Positions 41,526 to 49,249 of a DNA stretch of 64,000 bases are shown here, one piece after another. The notes beneath the pieces were generated by a model. It saw only the letters and a list, made by a program, of their open reading frames with translations. It was not told the DNA's origin and made no database searches. Made by a program: the position numbers and the translations under genes. Source of the stretch: DASYXT01 sp035934555 (GTDB lineage Bacteria > Verrucomicrobiota > Verrucomicrobiia > Limisphaerales > UBA8199). The stretch's first letter is position 1. The number at the start of each line of letters is the position of its first letter. The stretch lies in the NCBI GenBank assembly GCA_035934555.1, contig DASYXT010000096.1:62001-126000 (forward strand), read 5' to 3'.

Positions 41526-43112
41526 CTAGCCCACGCTCATTGAGAGCAGGAACTCGATGTTGCTGCCGGTTTTTTTGAGCTTGTTCAGCACCAGTTCCAT
41601 CGCCTCGACCGGCGGCACGCCCGTGAGCGCGCGCCGCAGAATAACGACCTTGCTGTACTCGTCCGGGTGATAGAGCAATTCCTCTTTGCGTGTGCCGGAC
41701 CGCTCGATGTTGATCGAAGGGAAAATGCGCCGGTCCACCAGCGCGCGGTCCAGGTGCACCTCCATATTGCCGGTGCCTTTGAATTCTTCAAAAATGACTT
41801 CATCCATGCGCGAGCCGGTATCAACCAGCGCGGTCGCGATGATGGTCAGTGAGCCGCCCTCTTCGATATTGCGCGCGGCGCCGAAAAACCGCTTGGGCTT
41901 GTGCAGCGCGTTGGCGTCCACACCGCCAGACAGAATCTTGCCCGAGTGCGGTTGCACGGTGTTATAGGCGCGGGCCAGGCGGGTGATGGAATCCAGCAGG
42001 ATCACCACGTCGCGTTTATGCTCGACCATGCGCTTGGCTTTCTCGATGACCATTTCGGCCACCTGCACATGCCGCTCCGGCGGCTCGTCAAAGGTCGAGC
42101 TAATCACTTCCGCGCCGCGGCAGGTGCGTTCCATGTCCGTCACTTCCTCCGGCCGCTCATCGATCAACAGGATGAACAAGTACGACTCGGGGTTGTTCTT
42201 GAGAATGGCGTTGGCCAGTTTTTGCATCAGCACGGTTTTGCCGGTGCGGGGCGGAGCGACGATGAGCCCGCGCGAGCCCTTGCCAATCGGACAAACCAGA
42301 TCCAGCACCCGTGTCGAGAGTTCGTCCGCCATCGTCTCGAGAATAAACCGCTTGTTCGGGAACAGCGGCGTCAGGTTATCAAAGTGGGTTTTATCCTTCG
42401 CCTTATCGGGGTCTTCCTGGTCCACCGCTTCGACCTTCAACAGCGCGAAGAAGCGCTCCTTTTCCTTAGGTGGGCGAATTTGGCCGGCGATCAGGTTGCC
42501 GGTTTGCAAATCGAACCGGCGAATTTGCGACGGCGAAACGTAAATGTCTTCGGGGCACGGCAGGTAATTAAAACTCTGTGAACGCAAAAAACCAAACCCT
42601 TCGGGCAGCACTTCCAACACACCCTCGGAAAACAGCACGCCTGCGCGTTCGGCGTTTTTCTGCAACACATGGAAGATGACCTCGTGCTTGCGCATGGTGC
42701 CGAAGTTTTCGACCCCGAGGTCGCGAGCCATTTGGTTCAACTCGGGCATCGACATCGCCTGCAATTTCGCAATGTTCAATGAAGTAGCGGCGATCCGATC
42801 CCGGTCCTGGATATGCTTGTCCTGCGGATGGCGTGGCTCGGGGTCCCTGCGCGGCTGGGCAGGTTGCGGCCGGTTTCGGCGCTCGCCTTCTTCGGGCCTG
42901 GGCGCGGCGGGCCGGTCGCGATGCTGGCCGTCGTCGGTCGGGCCGGTGTCTCCCGCTGCGACAGCACGGTCAACCGGTGGCACATCTTCGGTCGGAGGCA
43001 ATTCGGCCACGGCGGTGCTTACGGGCTGGTTTTCAGCTGGCGCACCCTCAGCGGGCTCCGGCGCGATGCCTTTGGGCAATTTAGTCTTGGCCTTTCGTGG
43101 GGGTCTAGGCAT
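41526..43112 (-). CDS. rho: Transcription termination factor Rho
   Basis: A 528-residue hexameric RNA helicase/translocase that ends transcription. It has a Rho N-terminal domain (QAMSMPELNQMARDLGVENF), a cold-shock-like RNA-binding fold (EGFGFLRSQSFNYLPCPEDI), Walker A (APPRTGKT), Walker B (DVVILLDSITRLARAYN) and the Q/R loops (GGVDANALHKPKRFFGAARN). About 110 N-terminal residues rich in Pro, Glu, Arg and Ala are an extension not found in E. coli Rho, but similar low-complexity insertions occur in other phyla. The start is ATG 43112 in the context ACCTATG. Confidence 0.96.
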   Translation of the reverse strand: MPRPPRKAKTKLPKGIAPEPAEGAPAENQPVSTAVAELPPTEDVPPVDRAVAAGDTGPTDDGQHRDRPAAPRPEEGERRNRPQPAQPRRDPEPRHPQDKHIQDRDRIAATSLNIAKLQAMSMPELNQMARDLGVENFGTMRKHEVIFHVLQKNAERAGVLFSEGVLEVLPEGFGFLRSQSFNYLPCPEDIYVSPSQIRRFDLQTGNLIAGQIRPPKEKERFFALLKVEAVDQEDPDKAKDKTHFDNLTPLFPNKRFILETMADELSTRVLDLVCPIGKGSRGLIVAPPRTGKTVLMQKLANAILKNNPESYLFILLIDERPEEVTDMERTCRGAEVISSTFDEPPERHVQVAEMVIEKAKRMVEHKRDVVILLDSITRLARAYNTVQPHSGKILSGGVDANALHKPKRFFGAARNIEEGGSLTIIATALVDTGSRMDEVIFEEFKGTGNMEVHLDRALVDRRIFPSINIERSGTRKEELLYHPDEYSKVVILRRALTGVPPVEAMELVLNKLKKTGSNIEFLLSMSVG

Positions 43113-43378
43113 AGGTCAGTTCAATGCTTATTAAAATGGTTCAGCGGTGAGATCAGGTGAGATGCTCACGAGGCTGGCTTTTCGTCCGGCTACCCATTGG
43201 ACGTATCTGCGTCCAATAAGTTCAATCGGAATTCAACCGGGAGCGAGTGCTTTAAAGATGTCCTTACTGGAATAAAACAGCAAGGGAAATCTTCCACTTA
43301 GTTCGACCTCACCATGCCCTACCTGGCTGCGCCTGTCAAGGTGTTGAAAATTAGATGCACGGGGGAGTTCGTCGTGCT
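43113..43378. other. Intergenic region upstream of rho with a small hairpin
   Basis: This 266-bp gap carries no gene. ATTGGACG at 43196-43203 and CGTCCAAT at 43210-43217 form an 8-bp stem with a 6-base loop, about 85 bp ahead of the rho start. It could belong to a rho leader (rho is autoregulated in other bacteria) or to the end of the ABC gene. No T tract follows. Confidence 0.4.
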
Positions 43379-44905
43379 TCAGGTTGGCGGGGCTGAAGCC
43401 GGCTCCAGGTACCCGCTAAATGCAGCCTGGGTGATGGCCGCCTGGCTCCACTGGCCTGGCAGAAATTCTCCCACCAACCTTCCAGCGGACATCACCAGAA
43501 TGCGGTCGCAAATGGCCATTAACTCCGTCAACTCGCTCGATACCACCAGCACACCTTTGCCCTCGGCTGCCAATTCGCGCAGCAGTTGGTAAATCCGGTC
43601 TTTCGCGGCGACATCGATGCCGCGAGTCGGTTCATCGAACAGCAGCACTTTGCAATCGCGCGCCAGCCACCGCGCCATGACGATTTTCTGCTGGTTGCCT
43701 CCGCTCAACTCGCCAACCACTTGCTCCGCCGACTGGTACCGAACTCCCAGCCGCTCGCAAAGCCGTTCGGTCGTCGCTTTCTCCAACCCGCCTCGCAGCC
43801 AACCTCCACGGCGCACGTGCCGCGACAAGGTCGCCAAAGTCGTATTGACTCGCACTGCCTGCGATAGCAGCAATCCATCCAGCTTCCGGTCCTCGGGAAC
43901 CATCCCCAGCCCTGCGCGCACCGCTTCCGCCGGGGTGCGAATTCGGGCCGGCCGTTGCGAGTTGCCCAGGAAGATCTTCCCGCGTTCCTTCGGGTCGGCG
44001 CCGAACAGGGCACGCAGCGTTTCAGTGCGGCCAGCTCCAATCAAACCCGCTAGGCCGAGAATTTCGCCCCGGCGCAAATCAAAACTCACGTTGCGCACGC
44101 GTTCGCCCGCACATAGGCCGCGCACCCGCATCACCGGCTCGCCGGAGCGCCGGTCGGCGTCGCCTTTTCGTTCGGGTAAATCGTGCCCGACCATCTCGCG
44201 CACCAACTCTGTGGGGGTCACTTCGGCAGCGGCATGAGTCGCCACTCGGCGGCCGTCGCGCAACACGGTAATGCGCTGTGCGACCTGCCGGATTTCGTCC
44301 ATGCGGTGGCTCACATAAATGACGCCCACGCCTTGGGCCTTTAGTGAGCTGATATTAGAAAAGAGATGTTCGATTTCCGGGTCCGTGAGCGCGGCGGTCG
44401 GCTCATCCAAAATGAGCAGGCGGCAGTTCTGGCACAAAGCCGCCGCAATCTCGACGAGTTGTTGTTGCCCCACTCCTAAGCGATGGGCGGGAGTGGCCGG
44501 GTCCAGGTCGCCTAAGCCGACCCGCGCCAACGCGGCGTGCGCGCGCTGGTACAATTTGCCAAAGCGCACAAAACCTGCGCGCTGCGGCAAACGGCTCAGG
44601 AAGAGGTTCTCTGCCACGCTCAAGGTCCCAATGACGTTCAACTCCTGCATTACCATCACCACCCCGGCTTGCTCCGCCTCGTGTTTGCTTCGCGGCGAAA
44701 AGGTTCGGCCGTCCAGTTTCATTTCCCCTTGCCCGGGTGGCGTCAACCCGCAGAGAATCCGCGCGAAGGTGGACTTGCCGGCGCCGTTACTGCCGACCAG
44801 TGCGTGGACCTCTCCTGCTAAAAGTTCGAAGCTGAAGTCCGTCAGCACGGGCACGTTGTACGATTTGTGCAGGCCGGAGACCGTCAGCAGAACGCCTGGG
44901 AGCAT
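43379..44905 (-). CDS. Sugar ABC importer ATPase (RbsA/MglA/XylG type, duplicated nucleotide-binding domain), orphan
   Basis: A 508-residue fused two-domain ATPase of the carbohydrate uptake transporter-2 class. The first domain has Walker A GSNGAGKST, the signature region LGVGQQQLVEIAAAL and Walker B LLILDEPTAAL. The second has the usual degenerate P-loop GLIGAGRTETLRAL, the signature LSGGNQQKIVMARWL and VLLFDEPTRGID. The start ATG 44905 gives MLPGVLLTVSGLHKSYNVP; the frame is open to 45103 without a better start. Permease and binding-protein genes that normally accompany it are absent on both sides, so it is an orphan or its partners are elsewhere. Confidence 0.92.
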   Translation of the reverse strand: MLPGVLLTVSGLHKSYNVPVLTDFSFELLAGEVHALVGSNGAGKSTFARILCGLTPPGQGEMKLDGRTFSPRSKHEAEQAGVVMVMQELNVIGTLSVAENLFLSRLPQRAGFVRFGKLYQRAHAALARVGLGDLDPATPAHRLGVGQQQLVEIAAALCQNCRLLILDEPTAALTDPEIEHLFSNISSLKAQGVGVIYVSHRMDEIRQVAQRITVLRDGRRVATHAAAEVTPTELVREMVGHDLPERKGDADRRSGEPVMRVRGLCAGERVRNVSFDLRRGEILGLAGLIGAGRTETLRALFGADPKERGKIFLGNSQRPARIRTPAEAVRAGLGMVPEDRKLDGLLLSQAVRVNTTLATLSRHVRRGGWLRGGLEKATTERLCERLGVRYQSAEQVVGELSGGNQQKIVMARWLARDCKVLLFDEPTRGIDVAAKDRIYQLLRELAAEGKGVLVVSSELTELMAICDRILVMSAGRLVGEFLPGQWSQAAITQAAFSGYLEPASAPPT

Positions 44906-45011
44906 AGGCGTAACGTGCGCGGTCTCCGTGCTAAGATCAAATGAAATGTCAAAAGCAGACGCGAGAAAGCGCCACGGCTGCCCGTTGCGGTCCAGCCTTT
45001 GGGCTTGCGGC

Positions 45012-45236
45012 TCAATTATTCTCGGGCCGTGGCAAGACGATCGAGCCGCGATAGTAGAAATCCCATTCCCGCCCGCCACCCTTCTGCAACAAATCGGGAT
45101 CAATCTCTACCCGTGCCTTGACCAGACAACTGCCCAAGGTAATGGCGTCCAAAACTACGAACGCCCGTTCCCCTTCAAATTCCAAATTCAAGTTAACGCT
45201 GGTTGTCTTCCCCTTTTCCACTGTGACACTGCGCAT
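45012..45236 (-). CDS. Small hypothetical protein
   Basis: A 74-residue protein, MRSVTVEKGKTTSVNLNLEF onward, with LDAITLGSCLVKARVEIDPD in the middle and WDFYYRGSIVLPRPENN at the end. It looks like a compact beta-rich domain with no signal peptide. A slightly longer start, ATG 45257, is possible. It is codirectional with the downstream ABC ATPase gene (106 bp away). The family is not recognised. Confidence 0.6.
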   Translation of the reverse strand: MRSVTVEKGKTTSVNLNLEFEGERAFVVLDAITLGSCLVKARVEIDPDLLQKGGGREWDFYYRGSIVLPRPENN

Positions 45237-45449
45237 TTTATATATTTTAGCGTGCATGACCCAACACCACACAGTTCGCTGACACTACCTAATAAGCTTA
45301 TACGGAAAAGCATTGGGCAAGTCACGCTGAAAATCTGTGCACAACGTGGCACGCACGTGTTACGCTTCGGCCAAAAAAGAGCCAGCGTTTCACAAAAAAT
45401 TTTGTATGCGCTCGATCAAAAACATGTTACACCGCACTGATTACGAGGC

Positions 45450-47072
45450 ATGAGCAGTAACTCAAAGGCCCACACCGACGAAACAAAACTGGTCCGGTTG
45501 TACATGGAACTCACCGGCATGGGTGAATCCGCCGCCCGAAGTGTGTTTATGCACGTCTGCGCCCGGGAGCCGGATGAGCGTCCGACTGCAGCCCCGGCCT
45601 TGGTTCTGCAAGCGGTTCCGGAGGTGCAGCCAGAGCAGCCACGGCAAGTCCAGTTGCGACGCGTGCCCGCCATTACGGGGTTGCTCCTGGCCGCATGTCT
45701 AAGTCTGTTTTCATGGTCCTTGCAAGCCCAATCTACCAACGAGCCTGACGGCAATTTATCGAGCGTCAGGACGAACGCCTCGCCGGCTGTCCCATCGCAA
45801 TCGCTGATGCACGATTTGACTCTGGTCGATGCCGTGGATTTCGCGCTGCACCAGAACGCGGACGTGCTGCGCGCCCAAAAGGCCGTGCAAGCCGCCCAGG
45901 GCATTGCCATCCAAACCCGGGCGGTTGCGCTGCCGACCGTCGGCATCAACGGCGATTATGCCGCCGTCCAACGCACCGACGTTGATATTTTTCAAGCGCC
46001 CGGCTTCACTTTCGGGACGCCACAAAACTGGTCATCCCAAATCAAGCTTGTCCAGTCGTTGTACGAAGGGGGGCGGATGCTCTCGGCGCTGCGCGCCGCC
46101 CGGCTCACGCGTCAGCAATCGTTCTTGCGCTATCAAACCGTGCTGGCAGACACCGTTCTGGCCGTCCAAGTGACCTTTTATGACGTGCTGCTGGCAGAAC
46201 AACAGATCAAAGTCGAAGAGGCTTCGGTGGAGCTGCTCACGCGGGAATTGACCGACACCACGCGCCGCTACGACGCCGGCACGGTGCCGCGGTTCAATGT
46301 GCTGCGGGCCGAGGTCGAGGTGGCCAATGCGCGCCCAAAGCTGATTAGCGCGCGCAACAACTTCCGGATTGCGAAGAACAACCTGGCGAACCTACTCGGC
46401 TTGAAGCTGCCCGGCCAACCTGGAGATGAGATACCCCTGAGCGTCGCCGGCAAGCTGGAAGCCGAGCCGTTCGACATTCCCTTGCCGCGCGCTGTAACCC
46501 TGGCGCTGCAACAGCGCACCGAACTGGGCGCCCTGAGCAAAGCCGAAGCGCTTCGCAAGGAAGACCTCCTCACCGCCCGAGCCGGCTATAAGCCCAGCAT
46601 ACAAGGCTATGTCGGTTATGATGTCCACAACTCGGTGCTCAGCCAGGACTTGTCTTACGTGGACCGCGGTTGGATCGGCGGCGCCCAGTTGACCTGGAAT
46701 CTATTCGACGGTTTCCGCACCCAGGGACGAATTGTGGAAGCCACCGCCAACTACGAACGTGCCGGCGTTGACCTGGACGATATGGCGCGCCGAATCGAGC
46801 TGGATGTTCGCACCGCTTATTCGAATTTTATCGAAGCGCGCGAAGTCCTCGACACGCAAAAAAAAGTGCAGGAAGAGGCCGACGAAGCCCTCCGGCTAGC
46901 CCGCGCGCGCTATGAAGCGGGCACCGGCACGCAGCTCGATGTGCTGAGCGCCCAAACCGCTCTTACCGAAGCACGGACGACTCAAATTCAAGCGCTGCAC
47001 GACTACGCCGCCGCGCGCGCCCGTCTCGAACGGGCGGTCGGTATGAACGTCCCCAGGCAGCCAGCCGGTTGA
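45450..47072 (+). CDS. TolC-family outer-membrane efflux protein with unusual N-terminal extension
   Basis: A 540-residue TolC-like protein, the outer-membrane duct of a type I secretion or efflux system. Two OEP repeats are clear: TLVDAVDFALHQNADVLRAQ opens the first and LPRAVTLALQQRTELGALSK the second, with long coiled-coil stretches and VGGxxTWNLFDG-type beta segments (GGAQLTWNLFDGFRTQGRI). The usual signal peptide (AITGLLLAACLSLFSWSLQA) begins only at residue 74. It is preceded by a helical, hydrophilic segment, KLVRLYMELTGMGESAARSV, and a Pro/Gln-rich linker. A GTG at 45663 could start translation directly at the signal peptide. Partner pump genes are not adjacent. Confidence 0.9.
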   Translation: MSSNSKAHTDETKLVRLYMELTGMGESAARSVFMHVCAREPDERPTAAPALVLQAVPEVQPEQPRQVQLRRVPAITGLLLAACLSLFSWSLQAQSTNEPDGNLSSVRTNASPAVPSQSLMHDLTLVDAVDFALHQNADVLRAQKAVQAAQGIAIQTRAVALPTVGINGDYAAVQRTDVDIFQAPGFTFGTPQNWSSQIKLVQSLYEGGRMLSALRAARLTRQQSFLRYQTVLADTVLAVQVTFYDVLLAEQQIKVEEASVELLTRELTDTTRRYDAGTVPRFNVLRAEVEVANARPKLISARNNFRIAKNNLANLLGLKLPGQPGDEIPLSVAGKLEAEPFDIPLPRAVTLALQQRTELGALSKAEALRKEDLLTARAGYKPSIQGYVGYDVHNSVLSQDLSYVDRGWIGGAQLTWNLFDGFRTQGRIVEATANYERAGVDLDDMARRIELDVRTAYSNFIEAREVLDTQKKVQEEADEALRLARARYEAGTGTQLDVLSAQTALTEARTTQIQALHDYAAARARLERAVGMNVPRQPAG

Positions 47073-47076
47073 CGTG

Positions 47077-47099
47077 GCGCGACCTTGTCGCGCACACTT
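47077..47099. terminator. Rho-independent-type terminator between convergent genes
   Basis: GCGCGAC at 47077-47083 pairs with GTCGCGC at 47087-47093 (loop CTT), followed by ACACTTTT. It sits in the 28-bp gap between the TolC gene and the convergent pseudopilin-like gene and would serve the plus strand best. Confidence 0.55.
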
Positions 47100-47100
47100 T

Positions 47101-47676
47101 TCAGCGGATTACCAGGTCGTCGTCCGTCCACAGCCGGCGGTCCGGCCCGGCCGACCGGATTTCCATGATCGTCCCCGAGAGTTGGTGAAAAAAGTAGGGC
47201 GTACCCCAAACATCGACTAGTTCGCCATTCGCATTGACGCGGTTGCCGTCGGCTTTCAAAAAATTTATGCCCTTCGGGTTGTCCCCTTGCAAGGCGCGCG
47301 TGATTTCCTGATTGGTGCCAACCGGATTGCCTCCAAACATCTCCCCATACTGCTTAATCACCCTGCGCATGTTTTCCAGCACAGTCGTCGGTGGCAATTC
47401 AGCTAACTCGGGTGGCAAAGCCGGCATTAGCGAGTTCGCGGGCAGCAGAGTCCCGGCGACCTGGCCATCCGGAGTTGCTGGTGGACCGGCCGGTGTTGAC
47501 ACAGGAGCAGGCGGCTTTTCGGCAGGTGACTGCGACGGCCTCCCGGCAACGCCGCCGGAAATATACCCAGCAGCGGGGGCTGGGTTCCCTGTGCCGGCGG
47601 GTTGGCCGCTGCGATACGCAAGCCACACCGCCAAGCTCAGTACCAGCACGGCGCCGGTGGCGAAAAGGGCTTTCAT
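47101..47676 (-). CDS. Membrane-anchored protein with GspG/pseudopilin-like C-terminal domain
   Basis: A 191-residue protein with an N-terminal hydrophobic helix (LFATGAVLVLSLAVWLAYRS), a Pro/Ala/Gly-rich linker to about residue 85, and a C-terminal domain. The domain reads GELVDVWGTPYFFHQLSGTI, then EIRSAGPDRRLWTDDDLVI. That ending (DxWGxPY ... SxGPDxxxxTxDD) is the calcium-binding end of the type II secretion major pseudopilin GspG, but the prepilin cleavage motif is missing. It is the last gene of the DUF1800-DUF1501 operon, 33 bp after the DUF1501 gene. Confidence 0.82.
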   Translation of the reverse strand: MKALFATGAVLVLSLAVWLAYRSGQPAGTGNPAPAAGYISGGVAGRPSQSPAEKPPAPVSTPAGPPATPDGQVAGTLLPANSLMPALPPELAELPPTTVLENMRRVIKQYGEMFGGNPVGTNQEITRALQGDNPKGINFLKADGNRVNANGELVDVWGTPYFFHQLSGTIMEIRSAGPDRRLWTDDDLVIR

Positions 47677-47709
47677 ATCACCAAATCCGGTGCGGGCATC
47701 CCAGCGGCA

Positions 47710-49170
47710 TCAGATAAAGCCAAGGTTCGGGCTCGTGAACCGACCGAGATTGGGAAACACCGTCGCGAGGTTTCCGCTATCGACGCCAAACCAGGTGGCA
47801 AGCGTGGCGAAATACTGATCAATGGCTGTGGTCGGAATCCAGCGGCCGGTGCCAGTGTCATCGGGGCCATTTACGGCCAAGGTTGGGAACGTACCGTAGG
47901 TGGTTTGCCCCTTAACCGCGCCGCCCACGACCAGGTGGTGGCTGCCCCAACCGTGATCGCTTCCCTGCCCGTTACTGGGAAAAGTGCGGCTAAAATCGCT
48001 CGCCGTGAATGCGGTCACCTTATTGGATAATCCCAGTTGCTCCATCGCGCGCTGGAACGCCAGTAGCGATTGGCTCAGTTCAGCCAGTAAATTTGCATGC
48101 GAGCCAATCGTCGTTTGGCCCGGTCCCGGCGTCTGGTTGGTGTGCAAATCGTAGCCGCCCACCGAGCAGAAGAAAATCTGGCGTGACATGCCGAAACCGC
48201 CATTGGCGACGCTGCGATGCCCCGCCTCGATCAAGCGTGCCACCATCTCCAGTTGCGGGCTGAGCGCAGAGGTAAACGCCTTGGTGGTGCCTGGCGTCGT
48301 AATCTGCGTCGGAAAGGGCGTAGTCCAATAATTGGCAGCCGCGGTGGCGGCAAGCGCGCCGTTGAGCAGTGCGGCTGAATTGATCGAGTGCTCGGCGACA
48401 CCGGCATAAGCCTGAGCCTGCAGGTTCGGGTACGACACCCCCAACAGATTCGTCAGCGCCTGGTAACGCGCTGTGCCGCTGGTAATCCCACTGAGCGAGA
48501 TCGCCCCGCCCGTCGAAACCGAATACTGCGAAATGATGTTCCCCACCTCAAATGTGTTGGCTCCCGCGAGGGTCACTGAGAGCGAGATGCGCGAGTTGGG
48601 TTGGACAGCCGCCATCAGATCGGCGCAACGCCCGCCCCAACCCGTCACCGGCGGCTGGTCCGGGATCGACGTTTGCCATTGTGTGATCTGGTCGGCGTGC
48701 GAAAACAATTGAGGCGGCTTGTGTAATGCTCCCGACAAATATTGCGCCCGCGTCAATGGATAAACCAAGGTGCCGGTGTTGAACAGCAACGCCAGCTTGC
48801 CTTCGCCAAATAGCGTCTGCAGTTCCGGGCACGCCGGGTGCAAGCCGAAATCGTGCCCGTCATTGTTCAACGGCGACAAAGGCAACAACGAATTCTGCGG
48901 CAGGGCCAGCACCGGCGTGCGGATCGCCGCGTAGTTGTTGTATTCGGAGCTGAGCGTCGGCACCACGAGGTTATTCGAGTCGTTCCCGCCGGTTAAAAAA
49001 ACGCACAGCAGCGCCTTGTAATCGGTGATGTTGCTCTGCGCGACGGCGGCGTTCATGAAGCGTAGATCGCGGATCGCTGAAGTTAACGCCGCCGTCCCCA
49101 GCGCCGCGCAGGCAGCCTGGCGGATGAACTCGCGGCGGGTTCGCAGGACGGATACGGGAGGCGCTTCCAT
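47710..49170 (-). CDS. DUF1501 family protein with twin-arginine signal
   Basis: A 486-residue exported protein of the alkaline-phosphatase-like DUF1501 family. The N-terminus TRREFIRQAACAALGTAALT is a Tat signal (RRxFIRQ), implying export of a folded, perhaps metal-bound protein. Family markers are ALLCVFLTGGNDSNNLVVPT, FFCSVGGYDLHTNQTPG, TASDFSRTFPSNGQGSDHGW and GSHHLVVGGAVKGQ. The His/Asp clusters suggest a metal site. The partner DUF1800 gene is 79 bp upstream; the two are paired across Planctomycetota and Verrucomicrobiota, but the function is not established. Confidence 0.92.
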   Translation of the reverse strand: MEAPPVSVLRTRREFIRQAACAALGTAALTSAIRDLRFMNAAVAQSNITDYKALLCVFLTGGNDSNNLVVPTLSSEYNNYAAIRTPVLALPQNSLLPLSPLNNDGHDFGLHPACPELQTLFGEGKLALLFNTGTLVYPLTRAQYLSGALHKPPQLFSHADQITQWQTSIPDQPPVTGWGGRCADLMAAVQPNSRISLSVTLAGANTFEVGNIISQYSVSTGGAISLSGITSGTARYQALTNLLGVSYPNLQAQAYAGVAEHSINSAALLNGALAATAAANYWTTPFPTQITTPGTTKAFTSALSPQLEMVARLIEAGHRSVANGGFGMSRQIFFCSVGGYDLHTNQTPGPGQTTIGSHANLLAELSQSLLAFQRAMEQLGLSNKVTAFTASDFSRTFPSNGQGSDHGWGSHHLVVGGAVKGQTTYGTFPTLAVNGPDDTGTGRWIPTTAIDQYFATLATWFGVDSGNLATVFPNLGRFTSPNLGFI

Positions 49171-49190
49171 ATAATATTACTCCTGATCTA

Positions 49191-49222
49191 AATCTTAATC
49201 TTAATCGTAATCGTAATCGTAA
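49191..49222. repeat. Hexanucleotide tandem repeat (AATCTT/AATCGT)
   Basis: Five or so consecutive units AATCTT-AATCTT-AATCGT-AATCGT-AATCGT lie in the 79-bp gap between the DUF1800 and DUF1501 genes. A similar run occurs at 63155-63178. Confidence 0.75.
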
Positions 49223-49249
49223 CCGATACTTAGCTTCATCATCCTCCAC

